Positions 16,182 to 25,680 are shown, counted from the first letter of the stretch. The stretch is DNA of 64,000 nucleotides from Pseudomonas sp. MF4836 (GCF_002018875.1 NZ_MVOL01000010.1:1-64000); one strand, 5' to 3'. Made by a program: numbers and translations. The notes: generated by a model from the letters alone, not told the origin.

Positions 16182-17813
16182 GTGGAGCATCTGTTCAAGT
16201 CAAAGCGGCCGGCGGCGGGCGGGCGCGGCCTGGTGCTGTGCGGCTGGCTGGCGCTGGGGGCGCTGGTGCCGACGGCCCAGGCCGACGAGGCACCTGTGGG
16301 GCAGGGCGCGGAACCGGCGCCACGGCTGGTGGACGTCAACGAGTACTTTGTGCGCGGCAACACGGTGCTCGATGCCCGGGCCATCGAGGAGGCGGTGTAC
16401 CCGTTTCTCGGCCCGCAAAAGGCCTTGAGCGATATCGAAGGCGCGCGCGATGCCTTGCAGAAGGTCTACCAGGCCCAGGGCTATCAGTCGGTGTTTGTCG
16501 AGCTGCCGGAGCAGAAGGTCGATGACGGTATCGTCTACCTGCAAGTCAGCGAGACCAAGGTCGGCCGGGTGCGTGTGGTCGGCGCCAAGCACTATTCGCC
16601 GGTGGAGATCCGCGACGAGGTGCCGGCGCTGCAAGAAGGCCAGGTGCCGGATTTCGCCCGGGTGCAGACCCAGCTCGCCGGCCTCAACCGCAGCGCCGGG
16701 CGCCAGGTCACGCCGCTGGTGCGTGAAGGCCAGCGCCCGGGAACCATGGACGTCGACCTGCAGGTGGAGGACCAGAATCCGTGGCACGCCAGCCTTGGCC
16801 TGAACAACGACTACAGCGCCGACACCGAGAAGCTGCGCAGCGTCGCCACCCTGGGCTACGACAACCTCTGGCAACTGGGGCACAGCATTTCCCTGACCTA
16901 CTTCACCGCGCCCCAGGACAGCGCCAACGCCAAGGTCTGGTCGGGCTCCTACAGCGCGCCCTTGAGCGAGCGCTGGAGCCTGCAGTTCTCCGGCTATCAG
17001 TCCGACAGCAACATCGCCACCATCGGCGGCAGCAACGTGCTGGGCAAGGGCCATTCCTATGGCGTGTCGGCGATCTACAGCCTGCCGGCCGCCGGCAACT
17101 GGGCCAACTCGTTGTCCGTGGGGGTGGATTTCAAGGACTTCGACGAGCAGATGCGTTTCGGTTCCAGCAGCGACCAGATTCCCCTCAAGTACGCGCCGCT
17201 GACCTTTGGCTACAACGGCTACCGCTACAGCGAAACATCGCAACTGGGGCTGGGCCTGAACCTGATCGTCGGCACCCGCAGCTTTTTCGGCTACGGCAGC
17301 GATGCGGAGGAGTTCCAGTACAAGCGCGACGCCGCGAGCCCGAGCTTTGCCGTGCTCAAGGGCGACCTGAACTTCACCTACACCTTCGCCAGCGACTGGC
17401 AGTCGGCGTCCAAGGCCGGCTTCCAACTGGCCTCCGGACCGCTGGTGTCCAACGAGCAGTATTCCGCCGGTGGCGCCACCTCGGTGCGCGGCTACCTGGC
17501 CGCTGAGCGCACGGGGGATGAGGGCTACCTGCTGTCCCAGGAGCTGCGTACGCCGTCCCTGGCCAGGTTTCTCGGCAGCTATGTGCAGGAGTGGCGCTTC
17601 TACGCCTTCGCCGAAGGCGCACACCTGTCCCTGCATGACCCGCTGCCCGAACAGGAAGACGAGTACAGCCTGGCCAGTGTCGGCCTCGGCACCCGCGCCA
17701 GTTTGAGCAAGTGGCTGTCCGGCAGCCTCGACTGGGGCTACCCGCTCAAAGACGGCCCCAACACCCAGAAATACGACCCGCGCCTGCACTTCAGTGTGCA
17801 GGCGACGTTCTGA
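16182..17813 (+). CDS. pdtB: TpsB outer-membrane secretion protein (ShlB/FhaC family)
   Basis: About 543 residues from the preferred GTG 16182, which has AGGGGG just upstream and starts a normal signal peptide ending ...ALVPTAQA. A TTG at 16104, overlapping the phdA stop, would add 26 residues. Two POTRA-like domains (about 45-195, for example YFVRGNTVLDARAIEEAV) precede a 16-strand-type barrel with the VRGY lid-lock motif in TSVRGYLAAERT and a terminal Phe. Such proteins secrete one TpsA partner, but no TpsA gene adjoins it. The symbol follows the P. aeruginosa PdtB locus and is tentative. Confidence 0.85.
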   Translation: MEHLFKSKRPAAGGRGLVLCGWLALGALVPTAQADEAPVGQGAEPAPRLVDVNEYFVRGNTVLDARAIEEAVYPFLGPQKALSDIEGARDALQKVYQAQGYQSVFVELPEQKVDDGIVYLQVSETKVGRVRVVGAKHYSPVEIRDEVPALQEGQVPDFARVQTQLAGLNRSAGRQVTPLVREGQRPGTMDVDLQVEDQNPWHASLGLNNDYSADTEKLRSVATLGYDNLWQLGHSISLTYFTAPQDSANAKVWSGSYSAPLSERWSLQFSGYQSDSNIATIGGSNVLGKGHSYGVSAIYSLPAAGNWANSLSVGVDFKDFDEQMRFGSSSDQIPLKYAPLTFGYNGYRYSETSQLGLGLNLIVGTRSFFGYGSDAEEFQYKRDAASPSFAVLKGDLNFTYTFASDWQSASKAGFQLASGPLVSNEQYSAGGATSVRGYLAAERTGDEGYLLSQELRTPSLARFLGSYVQEWRFYAFAEGAHLSLHDPLPEQEDEYSLASVGLGTRASLSKWLSGSLDWGYPLKDGPNTQKYDPRLHFSVQATF

Positions 17814-17834
17814 CTTTTACGGAGAACCCATCAC

Positions 17835-19640
17835 ATGCAACGCTTATTTCTGAGCCTGTTGATCTGCCTGGGCTTCGTGCTCCCGGCCACGGCCCATGCC
17901 TGGTGGCAGGATGACTGGCATTACCGCAAGCAGATTTCGGTCGACACCACGCCCCAGGGCGCGGCGATCAACGAGGCCCTGGGCCGTACCGCGCTGCTGG
18001 TACGCCTGCACACCGGCAACTTCACCTTTGACGGGGTCAAGGAAGACGGCGCCGACCTGCGCTTTGTCGCGGCCGATGACAAGACCGTACTCAACCACCA
18101 GATCGAAAGCTTCGACCCGCTGATGGGCATGGCCCTGATCTGGGTCGATGTGCCCAAGGTCGAAGGCGGCCAGCGCCAGGACATCTGGATGTACTACGGC
18201 AACCAGAAGGCCCCGGCCACCGCCAATGGCCAACTGACCTTCGATCCGAACTACAGCGCGATCTACCACTTCGACGGCGCCAACGGCACGCCGGCCAAGG
18301 ACACCACCGCCTACGGCAACACGGCGCAGAACGCCACGGGCGCCAGCATCGACGGGGTGATCGGCCGCGCCTTGCAGTTCAGCGGCCAGCCGCTGCTGTT
18401 GCCGGCCAGCCCGTCGCTGCAACACAGCGCAGGTGGCGCCTTTACCTTCAGCAGCTGGCTGCGCCTGGACCAGGCCAGCGGCGAGCAAGTGCTGCTGGCC
18501 CGCCGCGACGGCGCCCACAGCCTGTTGCTGGGCTTGAACCAGGGCACGCCGTTCGTGGAGGTCGACGGCCAGCGCGCTGTTTCGACCCAGCCGCTGAACC
18601 CCGGTCAATGGCAACACCTGGCCTTTACTGCCCAGGGCGAGCGGGTTGCGCTCTACCTCAACGGCCGCGAAACCGCGAGCCTGGCCCTGGCGCTGCCGGC
18701 GTTCAATTCGCCCCTGGCCATCGGCGCCGACCTGCCGGACGCCGCCAGCACCCACCTGCCATTCACCGGGGCCCTGGACGAACTGCGCCTGTCCAAGGTC
18801 TCGCGTCCGGCCGCCTTGCTCCTGGCCGACGCCAGCGCCCAAGGCGCCGAGTCGAAGCTGGTGGCCTATGGCGTCGATGAAGAGCAGTCGGGTTTCGGTT
18901 TCGGCAGCCTGGGCTTTCTGCTCAACGCGGTGCCGGTGGACGCCTGGGTGATCATCCTGGTGCTGGCGGGGATGATGATCCAGTCCTGGATAATCATGCT
19001 GCGCAAGAACCGTATGGTCAGCCGGGTCAGCAGTGCCAATGAAGTCTTTCGCGAGCAGTTCGCGCAGATCGGCACGCGCCTGGAAATGTTCGCCGACGAC
19101 CCGCAACTGGCCGAGCGCCTGACCCATTCCTCGCTGTGGCGCCTGTACCTGGTGGCGGTCAAGGAGATCCGCACCCGGCGGGCCCAGGGCGCCGACACGT
19201 CGTCGGTCTCGGCGGCCACCATCGAGGCCATCCGCTGCTCCATGGACGGGGTGCGCACCCGGGAAAACCAGCAGCTCAGCGCCAAGCTGTCGACCCTGTC
19301 CAACGCCATCGCCGGCGGACCCTATATCGGCCTCTTGGGCACGGTGCTGGGGATCATGGTGGTGTTCCTCGGCACGGCCATGGCCGGTGACGTCAACATC
19401 AACGCCATCGCCCCGGGCATGGCCGCGGCCCTGCTGGCCACCGCCATGGGCCTGTTCGTCGCGATCCCGGCGCTGTTTGGCTACAACCGCCTGATCACCC
19501 GCAACCGCGAGGTCAGCGCCGACATGCGGGTGTTCGTCGACGAGTTCATCACCCGCCTGGCGGAGATGCACGGCGAGAGCCAGCACAGCGAAAACGCCCA
19601 TTGGCGGGTCAGCCATCCCAACGCTTCCGTACCGGCCTGA
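17835..19640 (+). CDS. ExbB/TolQ proton channel fused to DUF2341 and LamG-like domains
   Basis: This 601-residue inner-membrane protein has a signal peptide (1-22), then a DUF2341 domain (about 24-125, WWQDDWHYRKQI) and a concanavalin/LamG-like domain (about 141-325, FTFSSWLRLD and WQHLAFTAQGERVALYLNG), both periplasmic. A membrane helix (366-388) follows, and then an ExbB/MotA/TolQ domain with helices 495-517 and 528-551. Ordinary ExbB is about 240 residues, so about 350 residues are added. It should form the proton channel with the ExbD and TonB encoded next. The extra domains could sense or bind a glycan or protein in the periplasm. In P. aeruginosa the locus neighbour is called exbB2, as I recall. 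Confidence 0.88.
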   Translation: MQRLFLSLLICLGFVLPATAHAWWQDDWHYRKQISVDTTPQGAAINEALGRTALLVRLHTGNFTFDGVKEDGADLRFVAADDKTVLNHQIESFDPLMGMALIWVDVPKVEGGQRQDIWMYYGNQKAPATANGQLTFDPNYSAIYHFDGANGTPAKDTTAYGNTAQNATGASIDGVIGRALQFSGQPLLLPASPSLQHSAGGAFTFSSWLRLDQASGEQVLLARRDGAHSLLLGLNQGTPFVEVDGQRAVSTQPLNPGQWQHLAFTAQGERVALYLNGRETASLALALPAFNSPLAIGADLPDAASTHLPFTGALDELRLSKVSRPAALLLADASAQGAESKLVAYGVDEEQSGFGFGSLGFLLNAVPVDAWVIILVLAGMMIQSWIIMLRKNRMVSRVSSANEVFREQFAQIGTRLEMFADDPQLAERLTHSSLWRLYLVAVKEIRTRRAQGADTSSVSAATIEAIRCSMDGVRTRENQQLSAKLSTLSNAIAGGPYIGLLGTVLGIMVVFLGTAMAGDVNINAIAPGMAAALLATAMGLFVAIPALFGYNRLITRNREVSADMRVFVDEFITRLAEMHGESQHSENAHWRVSHPNASVPA

Positions 19641-19651
19641 GGAGAACCGCC

Positions 19652-20077
19652 ATGGCTTCCGTGAACGCCTCCCATGACGACGAAGAAGACGCCGCCGTCG
19701 ACAGCATCAACATCACGCCCCTGGTGGACGTGCTGATGGTGGTGCTGGTGATGTTTATCCTCACCGCCACCGCCCAGGTCTCGGGGATCCAGATCCACCT
19801 GCCCAAGGCCAGCGCCTCGGTGTCGTTGTCCGAGGCCAAGACCAAGGCGATTTCGGTGAACGACGGCGGCCAGGTGTTCCTCGACGCCTACCCGGTGACC
19901 CTGGCCGAGCTGGAAGAGCGCCTGCGCATCGAGAAGGCCCAGAGCCCGGACTTTCCGGTGATTGTCCGCGGCGATGCCACGGTGCAGTACCAGAAGGTGA
20001 TCGAGGTGCTCGACCTGCTGCGGCGCCTGGAGCTGTCCCAGGTCGGGCTGGTCACCGGCAAACCGAGCCAGGGCTGA
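19652..20077 (+). CDS. ExbD/TolR-family protein
   Basis: This 141-residue inner-membrane protein has a short cytoplasmic tail, one membrane helix (about 24-42, PLVDVLMVVLVMFILTA) carrying the essential Asp26, and a periplasmic domain. A GAGGAGA ribosome site precedes ATG 19652. It sits 11 bases after the ExbB-type gene and 3 bases before the TonB gene. It should supply the proton-binding subunit of the energising complex. Confidence 0.9.
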   Translation: MASVNASHDDEEDAAVDSINITPLVDVLMVVLVMFILTATAQVSGIQIHLPKASASVSLSEAKTKAISVNDGGQVFLDAYPVTLAELEERLRIEKAQSPDFPVIVRGDATVQYQKVIEVLDLLRRLELSQVGLVTGKPSQG

Positions 20078-20080
20078 GCC

Positions 20081-20791
20081 ATGACCGCACAACAACCTAT
20101 CCAGCTGCCACCGGTGCGGCACACGCCGCGCGCCGCGCGCCTGTTGAAGTGGGGCGCCGGCCTGCTGCTGGGCGCGGTGGCGGCCTGGCTGCTCTGGCAA
20201 TGGGCCAATGACATGAGCGGCGTGCGCCGTGAAGCGCCCAAGGTGCCGACCATCATTCCCTTGCCGCCGCCACCCCCACCGCCTCCGGAAAAGCCGAAGG
20301 AGCCTGAGCCCCAGGTCGAGGAAAAAGTCCCCGAACCCGAGCCGACACCAGAGCCGGAACAGGTCAAGCCCGAGGAAGAGGCACCGCCCAACCCGGCCCA
20401 GGACCTGGCCAACCCGATGCAGATCGACGGCGATGCCCAGTCCGGCAACGACGGTTTCAACATCGGCGCCGGCAAGGGCGGCGGCATGGCCGGTTCCGGT
20501 GGGGGCGGCCTGGGCACCGGGACGTTCAAGCAGTACCTGGCGGCGACCTTCCAGCGCCTGCTGCGCGAAGACCCGGAGCTGCGCAAGAAGGCCTACGCAG
20601 TACAGGCGGACCTGTGGTTGAGCGCCGATGGCCAGGTCACCCGGGCCGAGCTGGTGCAGTCCAGTGGCGACCCGCAGACCGATGCCCAGGTGCTGGCGGC
20701 GTTGCGCGCCACGCCGCGGCTCAAGGAACGCACGCCGGCCTCGCTGACCCTGCCGGTGCGCCTGTCCCTCAAGGGCCGGCGTCCGGATTGA
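20081..20791 (+). CDS. TonB-family energy transducer
   Basis: This 236-residue protein has one N-terminal membrane anchor (about 22-43), a long Pro/Glu/Lys-rich spacer (about 56-105 with PPPPPPPPEKPKEPEPQ) and a Gly-rich linker. It ends in a TonB C-terminal domain (about 150-232, ADLWLSADGQVTRAELVQSSGD). It transfers energy from the ExbB/ExbD pair to an outer-membrane client. No TonB-dependent receptor lies in this cluster, so the client is unknown. The candidates nearby are the porin-like protein or a distant receptor. Confidence 0.88.
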   Translation: MTAQQPIQLPPVRHTPRAARLLKWGAGLLLGAVAAWLLWQWANDMSGVRREAPKVPTIIPLPPPPPPPPEKPKEPEPQVEEKVPEPEPTPEPEQVKPEEEAPPNPAQDLANPMQIDGDAQSGNDGFNIGAGKGGGMAGSGGGGLGTGTFKQYLAATFQRLLREDPELRKKAYAVQADLWLSADGQVTRAELVQSSGDPQTDAQVLAALRATPRLKERTPASLTLPVRLSLKGRRPD

Positions 20792-20831
20792 TCGAACCCT
20801 ATTTGCAGTTTTCTACAGGAGTTGTGTGCAG

Positions 20832-22532
20832 ATGATTTCCCACGTGAATCGATTGACCCTGGCGGTCGGCATGGTCATTGCGACCCTGGTCGGCCAGGCG
20901 ACGGCCGCTCCGGCTGCGCCTTCGGAAAACGCCACGATCAACCTGATCCGCCTGCTGGTGCAGCAGGGCGTGCTCAAGCAGGAACAGGCCGACGGGCTGA
21001 TTGCCCAGGCTGAAAGCGAAGCCCGCCAGGCCCGTCAGGCGAGCAATGCGACGGCGGTGGCGGCCGGCCCCGCCACCGCCCCGGGGGATGTGCGGGTGCA
21101 GTACGTACCGGCGGCGGTGCGCGACCAGATCCGCGATCAGGTCAAGGCCGAGGTCATGGCCACCGCCAAGCAGGAAAACTGGGCACAGCCCAACACCTTC
21201 CCCGACTGGGTGTCGCGCATCAGCTTCGACGGCGACATTCGCCTGCGGGACGAGTCGCGCTACTACTCGGGCAACAACAGCAATGAAATCGTCGATTACG
21301 CCAAGCTCAACGACACGGGCCCCTACGACGTCAACAAAGACACCAACACCAAGCTGCCACCCTTGCTCAACACCCGCGAAGATCGGGAAAACCTGTTCCG
21401 CCTGCGTGCACGGTTGGGCATGAAAGCGCTGATTTCACCGGAGTGGACCGCCGGCGTGCGGATCGGCACCGGTTCCGACAACAACCCGGTATCCACCACC
21501 CAGACCCTGGGCGGCGGCTTTGGCAAGAAGGACATCTGGCTCGACCAGGGCTACCTGACCTGGAAGGCTACCCAGGACCTGACCCTGACCGGCGGGCGGA
21601 TCGCCAACCCGTTTTTCTCCACCGACATGATGTATTCCAACGACCTCAACTTCGACGGCGTGGCGGCGATCTTCAATCACACGCTCAACAGTGATTGGGG
21701 GCTGTTCGGCACCCTGGGCGCGTTCCCGGTCGAGTACAGCTCCGACACCGCCAGCAGCAACGGCCTGGACAAGGAAGACAGCGACAACAAATGGCTGTTC
21801 GGCGGGCAGATCGGCGCCAACTGGCGGATCAATCGTGGCAACAGCCTCAAAGGCGCGTTGGCCTACTACCGCTTCGACGACATCGAAGGCCAGCGCTCCA
21901 GCCCTTGCGCACCCTGGGCCGGGCAGCCGGCGTGTGACAGTGACGGCTCGCGGGTGGCCTTCATGCAGAAGGGCAACAGCGTGTTCCTGCTGCGCGATAT
22001 CAGCCCCAACCCGGCCACGCCCGGCCTGACCCCGCAGCCGCAGTACGTCGGCCTGGCGTCCAAGTTCGACGTGCTCGACCTGAACCTGGTGTGGGATGCC
22101 GAGTTGCCGGACGACCTCAAGCTGCGCAGCCAGACCAACTTCATTCACAACCTGGCCTACGACAAGGGCGAGATGCTCAAGCGCAGCGAGGGCGAAATCG
22201 TCAACAACATCAACCGCAATGGCCAGTTTGAAAGCGGCGCCAACGCGCTGATGGTGCAGTTCACCCTGGGCAGCGCGCTGGAGATGAAAAAGGCCGGCGA
22301 CTGGAACCTGCTGGCTGGCTACAAGTACATCCAGCCCGACGCCTTGCCGGACGGCTTCAACGACTCGTCGTTTCACCTGGGCGGCACCAACGCCAAGGGT
22401 TATTTCATTGGCGGCAACTACGGCATCGACAAGAACATCTACGCCAGCGCCCGTTGGCTGAGCGCTTCAGAGGTGTATGGCGCGCCGTTTGAAGTCGACG
22501 TCATGCAGCTGGAAATCAACACGCGCTTCTGA
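20832..22532 (+). CDS. Putative outer-membrane porin
   Basis: About 566 residues. A signal peptide (to about residue 25) is followed by a helical N-terminal segment (LIRLLVQQGVLKQEQADGLIAQAESEARQARQ) and then a long beta-barrel region with GDIRLRDESRYY and LRARLGMKA, ending ...QLEINTRF with a terminal Phe. ATG 20832 has AGGAG 10 bases upstream. A GTG at 20826 is less likely. It belongs to the putative-porin family with an N-terminal periplasmic helix. It lies downstream of the TonB gene and may be its partner. Confidence 0.82.
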   Translation: MISHVNRLTLAVGMVIATLVGQATAAPAAPSENATINLIRLLVQQGVLKQEQADGLIAQAESEARQARQASNATAVAAGPATAPGDVRVQYVPAAVRDQIRDQVKAEVMATAKQENWAQPNTFPDWVSRISFDGDIRLRDESRYYSGNNSNEIVDYAKLNDTGPYDVNKDTNTKLPPLLNTREDRENLFRLRARLGMKALISPEWTAGVRIGTGSDNNPVSTTQTLGGGFGKKDIWLDQGYLTWKATQDLTLTGGRIANPFFSTDMMYSNDLNFDGVAAIFNHTLNSDWGLFGTLGAFPVEYSSDTASSNGLDKEDSDNKWLFGGQIGANWRINRGNSLKGALAYYRFDDIEGQRSSPCAPWAGQPACDSDGSRVAFMQKGNSVFLLRDISPNPATPGLTPQPQYVGLASKFDVLDLNLVWDAELPDDLKLRSQTNFIHNLAYDKGEMLKRSEGEIVNNINRNGQFESGANALMVQFTLGSALEMKKAGDWNLLAGYKYIQPDALPDGFNDSSFHLGGTNAKGYFIGGNYGIDKNIYASARWLSASEVYGAPFEVDVMQLEINTRF

Positions 22533-22550
22533 CGCGCAGGGAGACGCCAC

Positions 22551-23198
22551 ATGAACACGCGAACCCGGGCAGGCGCTTGCTGCCTGTTACTGGCCCTGGG
22601 CGGCCTGGCCGCCAGCGGTGCCTCGGCCGAAGGCATGGAGGAGCGCCTGCGCACTCAGCTGCGCAGCACCACCGCGCAATTGCAGGCCCTGCAAAGCGAA
22701 CAGGCCCAGGCCACTGCTGCACGCAGCGCTGCGGAAAACCAGGCAAAGCAGGCCCAGGCGCAAATCAGGCAACTGACCGCCGAGCTGGACAAGACCCGGG
22801 CCCTGGCCGAACAACTGGCCGGCCAGCAGCAAAGCCTGCACAGCCAGGCCCAGGCCCAGGTGGCGGCCAGCAGCGAGCAGGCCGGCAAGTTCAAGAAGGC
22901 CTATGACGAGCTGCTGGTCATGGCCCGGGGCAAAGAGACCGAGCGTGCGCGGTTGCAAGGGCAATTGGCCGAACGTGACACACAAGTGCAGCAATGTTCG
23001 GTCAAGAATCAGCAGATGTACGAGGTCGCCAAAGAGGTACTGGCGGCCTACGAAAAAATCGACGTGGCCGACGTGATGAAAATCCGCCAGCCGTTTGCCA
23101 GCGGCGCCCGGGTCAAGTTCGAGGAACTGGCCCAGGGCTTTGGCGACGGGCTGTACCAGAACCGCTTCGATGCCCCCCAGGCTGCGATCAACCACTGA
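22551..23198 (+). CDS. Exported coiled-coil protein of unknown function
   Basis: This 215-residue protein has a signal peptide (about 1-26) and a long Gln/Ala-rich coiled coil (about 28-145). The C-terminal part (YEVAKEVLAAYEKIDVADVMKIRQPFASGARVKFEE) looks globular and conserved. It lies 18 bases after the porin gene in the same operon. A periplasmic spacer or adaptor role is inferred from the coiled coil only. Confidence 0.75.
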   Translation: MNTRTRAGACCLLLALGGLAASGASAEGMEERLRTQLRSTTAQLQALQSEQAQATAARSAAENQAKQAQAQIRQLTAELDKTRALAEQLAGQQQSLHSQAQAQVAASSEQAGKFKKAYDELLVMARGKETERARLQGQLAERDTQVQQCSVKNQQMYEVAKEVLAAYEKIDVADVMKIRQPFASGARVKFEELAQGFGDGLYQNRFDAPQAAINH

Positions 23199-23217
23199 CT
23201 GACAAGGAAGAACCTGC

Positions 23218-23712
23218 ATGAACAGCCCACAACTGATTACCAGCGTCACCGTGCCAAGCCTTACCGAGCTGCTGCAAGAGGCCGGCTACCGGGTCAACCA
23301 GAGCGAACAGAACGCCATCGTGCAACTGCTCAGCGCCAGCCAGGGCATCGGTTTTGCCGTGCGCTTCGGCAACCCGGCGGCGGAGCCGGGCAGCTACGTG
23401 GACTTCACCTACAGCTGCGCGTTGCGGGTCCAGGGTGATTTGCCGGACGGCCTGGCGCAGCTGTGGAATGCCTCGCGGCGCTTTGCTCGCCTGGCGTTGC
23501 AGGGCGAGTTTCTGGTGATGGAAATGGACGTGGTGGTGGCCGGTGTTGGCGAAAGCCACCTGCGCAGCCAGTTGGAACTCTGGGACCGCCTGTTGCAGGA
23601 ATTCATCGTCTACCTGCGCGAATACAGCCAGCACGCGGCGCAGCTCCAGGCCCAGGAATCCGCCGCCGCTGCCCCCGCGCCGGCCCCCACTGAAGAGGCG
23701 CACGCCCTGTGA
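23218..23712 (+). CDS. YbjN-like protein
   Basis: This 164-residue soluble protein has residues about 10-140 that resemble YbjN-type domains (LLQEAGYRVNQSEQN, followed by FAVRFGN and LARLALQGEFLVMEMDVVVAGV). The tail is Ala/Pro-rich. It has no signal peptide. Its role in the cluster is unknown. YbjN domains resemble type III secretion chaperones, so client binding is possible. Confidence 0.7.
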   Translation: MNSPQLITSVTVPSLTELLQEAGYRVNQSEQNAIVQLLSASQGIGFAVRFGNPAAEPGSYVDFTYSCALRVQGDLPDGLAQLWNASRRFARLALQGEFLVMEMDVVVAGVGESHLRSQLELWDRLLQEFIVYLREYSQHAAQLQAQESAAAAPAPAPTEEAHAL

Positions 23713-24659
23713 AAAAGCCCAGCCTGGTGATCGGCGCCGGGGCCCTGGCGCTGCTGGTGGTGGGCGTGGGCCTGGCCTTGCGTCCTGGCGTCGACCCGGT
23801 GGCCGCCCAGCAGGCGGCGCCCGCCGTCGACCTCGAGCCAAGCGGGCCCGCGGTGGCGCGCCTGGGCAATCAGCAGGTGGCACTGCCGGAGCTCACGGCG
23901 CTGCTCGCGGCGCTGCCCGAAGAGTCGCGGCAGCAACTGCGGGGTAATCGTCCCGCCCTGGAAACCTGGATTCGTTCGCGCCTGGCGCAAAAGGCCGTGC
24001 TGGAGCAGGCCGATGCCCAGGGCTGGCGCCAGCGCCCGGAGGTCGAGCAGCAGATGCGCGCCGCCACCGAGCAGATTGTGTTTCGCGACTACATGCTTTC
24101 GGTCAGCCAGGTGCCGCCGGGCTACCCCAGTGAGGCGGAACTGCAACAGGCCTACGACAGCGGCAAGGCGGGGTGGATGACCCCGGCGCTGTACCGGGTC
24201 AGCCAGATCTTCCTGGCGCTCGATGACCCGCAAAGCCTGGATTCGGTGCGGCGTCAGGCCCAGGAGTTGAGTCGCCGGGCCCAAGCCGCGCCCGCCGAGT
24301 TCGGCGCCCTGGCCGCGCAGTATTCCCAGGACCGCGAGAGTGCCCGGCGCGGTGGCGACAGTGGCCTGCAGCCCTTGCAGCAACTGGTGCCGGAGGTGCG
24401 TGGCGTGGTGGCGCGGCTCAAGCCCGGGTCGGTTTCGGACGCGGTGCAGAGCGCGGCCGGGTTCCATGTGCTCAAGCTTGTCGAGCAACAGCCGGCGCGC
24501 CTGGCCAGCCTCGATGAGCTGCGAGAACGGCTGACCCAGGCCCTGCGTGCGCAACGCCAGGAGCAGATCGCCAAGGCCTACCTCGAAGGCATGCTCAACA
24601 CCGCGACCCTGAGCATCGATGGCGCGCAATTGAACAAAGTGCTGGAGGAGCCGCTTTAG
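23709..24659 (+). CDS. Periplasmic parvulin-type peptidyl-prolyl isomerase
   Basis: This 316-residue protein starts at a GTG overlapping the upstream stop (GTGA). It has an N-terminal membrane anchor (about 5-25), a SurA-like helical chaperone region (about 50-150) and a PpiC/rotamase domain (about 157-270, YRVSQIFLALDDP, FGALAAQYSQDRESARRGGDSG and AGFHVLKLVE). It would assist folding of exported proteins, probably the barrel or the secreted client of this cluster. P. aeruginosa has a PpiC gene at the matching position, as I recall. Confidence 0.87.
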   Translation: MKKPSLVIGAGALALLVVGVGLALRPGVDPVAAQQAAPAVDLEPSGPAVARLGNQQVALPELTALLAALPEESRQQLRGNRPALETWIRSRLAQKAVLEQADAQGWRQRPEVEQQMRAATEQIVFRDYMLSVSQVPPGYPSEAELQQAYDSGKAGWMTPALYRVSQIFLALDDPQSLDSVRRQAQELSRRAQAAPAEFGALAAQYSQDRESARRGGDSGLQPLQQLVPEVRGVVARLKPGSVSDAVQSAAGFHVLKLVEQQPARLASLDELRERLTQALRAQRQEQIAKAYLEGMLNTATLSIDGAQLNKVLEEPL

Positions 24660-24702
24660 CCACCGGCAATGGATGCAATAACCATAAGACAGGGAGTCAA
24701 CA

Positions 24703-25680
24703 ATGGCCTTTTTAGAACCCGCTGCACCCCAGGGCATCGCGCCTTATCGCTCGTCCGGCGAACCTCGGGAAGCCTGGCTGGCCCTGGCGGCCGCCATCGA
24801 CCCCGAGGTGGCCCGCTACTTTCTGGCCAGCGCCCGCTGTGGCTGTTTCATGCAGGCGGCGCGCAGCCTCAATATCAAGGCCACGCTGTTGCGCAAGCAG
24901 CTGGCCTTGCTCGAAGAACAGGTGCAGCGCTCATTGTTCAGCTACCACGGGAGTGCCTTGACCTTGAGTCGCGAAGGCCATCAGTTACAGGCGCAGTTGA
25001 TCGCCCTGGCCCATGAACGGCGGTTGCCGGTGATCGAGCAGCCGTTGATCCGCCTGGCGGTGGCCGAGTCGATCCTGCACGACATCCTCGGCCGCGACCT
25101 GATTGCCCTGCTGCGGCGCAACGCCAGCGTGCGCCTGGAGATCATCTCGATCGACAGCGAGCTGTCGCTGCAAGCCCTGAGCGCCGATGTGGTGCTGTGG
25201 CTGGCCGGGGTGGACTCGCCAGCGCCCGGGCCGAGCTTCGCCACCGATACGCCGCGAGCCCTGGCGCGTCTGGACTACCTGCCGCATATCGCCAAGCGCT
25301 ATTCGCGGGTGGCGGCGCGCCCCGACAGCCTGGATGACCTGGCCGACTACATGCTGGTGCAGTGGCAGCATGACCGCCAGATCGAGGCCTTGCGTCCCTG
25401 GAACAGCCTGGTGGAACAGCGTCTGGCCGGGGTGGTGCAGGTGCATGCCTACGAACTGATGCTGGAGATGATCCGCTGCAGCGCCTGCATCGGACTGCTG
25501 CCGCGCTACATGAGCTGCTTCGATCGTGGGCTGACGGCCTTGCCCGGGTTGTTCGCCGAGGGCATGCAGCGCCAGGCGTGGATGGCGGTCAATGCCCAGG
25601 TCGAGCACCCGCAGGCGGTGGAGTTGATGGTGGAGCTGATCCTCAACACCTTCAACGAGCGGCGCGACTGGTTCGAGTAG
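24703..25680 (+). CDS. LysR-family transcriptional regulator
   Basis: This 325-residue protein has an N-terminal helix-turn-helix (about 36-95, FLASARCGCFMQAARSLNIKATLLRKQLALLEEQ) after an unusual leader of about 35 residues. A LysR substrate-binding domain follows (about 115-320). It lies 43 bases after the PPIase gene on the same strand and may be co-transcribed, which is less common than divergent LysR placement. It probably regulates the TpsB/ExbB cluster. Confidence 0.8.
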   Translation: MAFLEPAAPQGIAPYRSSGEPREAWLALAAAIDPEVARYFLASARCGCFMQAARSLNIKATLLRKQLALLEEQVQRSLFSYHGSALTLSREGHQLQAQLIALAHERRLPVIEQPLIRLAVAESILHDILGRDLIALLRRNASVRLEIISIDSELSLQALSADVVLWLAGVDSPAPGPSFATDTPRALARLDYLPHIAKRYSRVAARPDSLDDLADYMLVQWQHDRQIEALRPWNSLVEQRLAGVVQVHAYELMLEMIRCSACIGLLPRYMSCFDRGLTALPGLFAEGMQRQAWMAVNAQVEHPQAVELMVELILNTFNERRDWFE

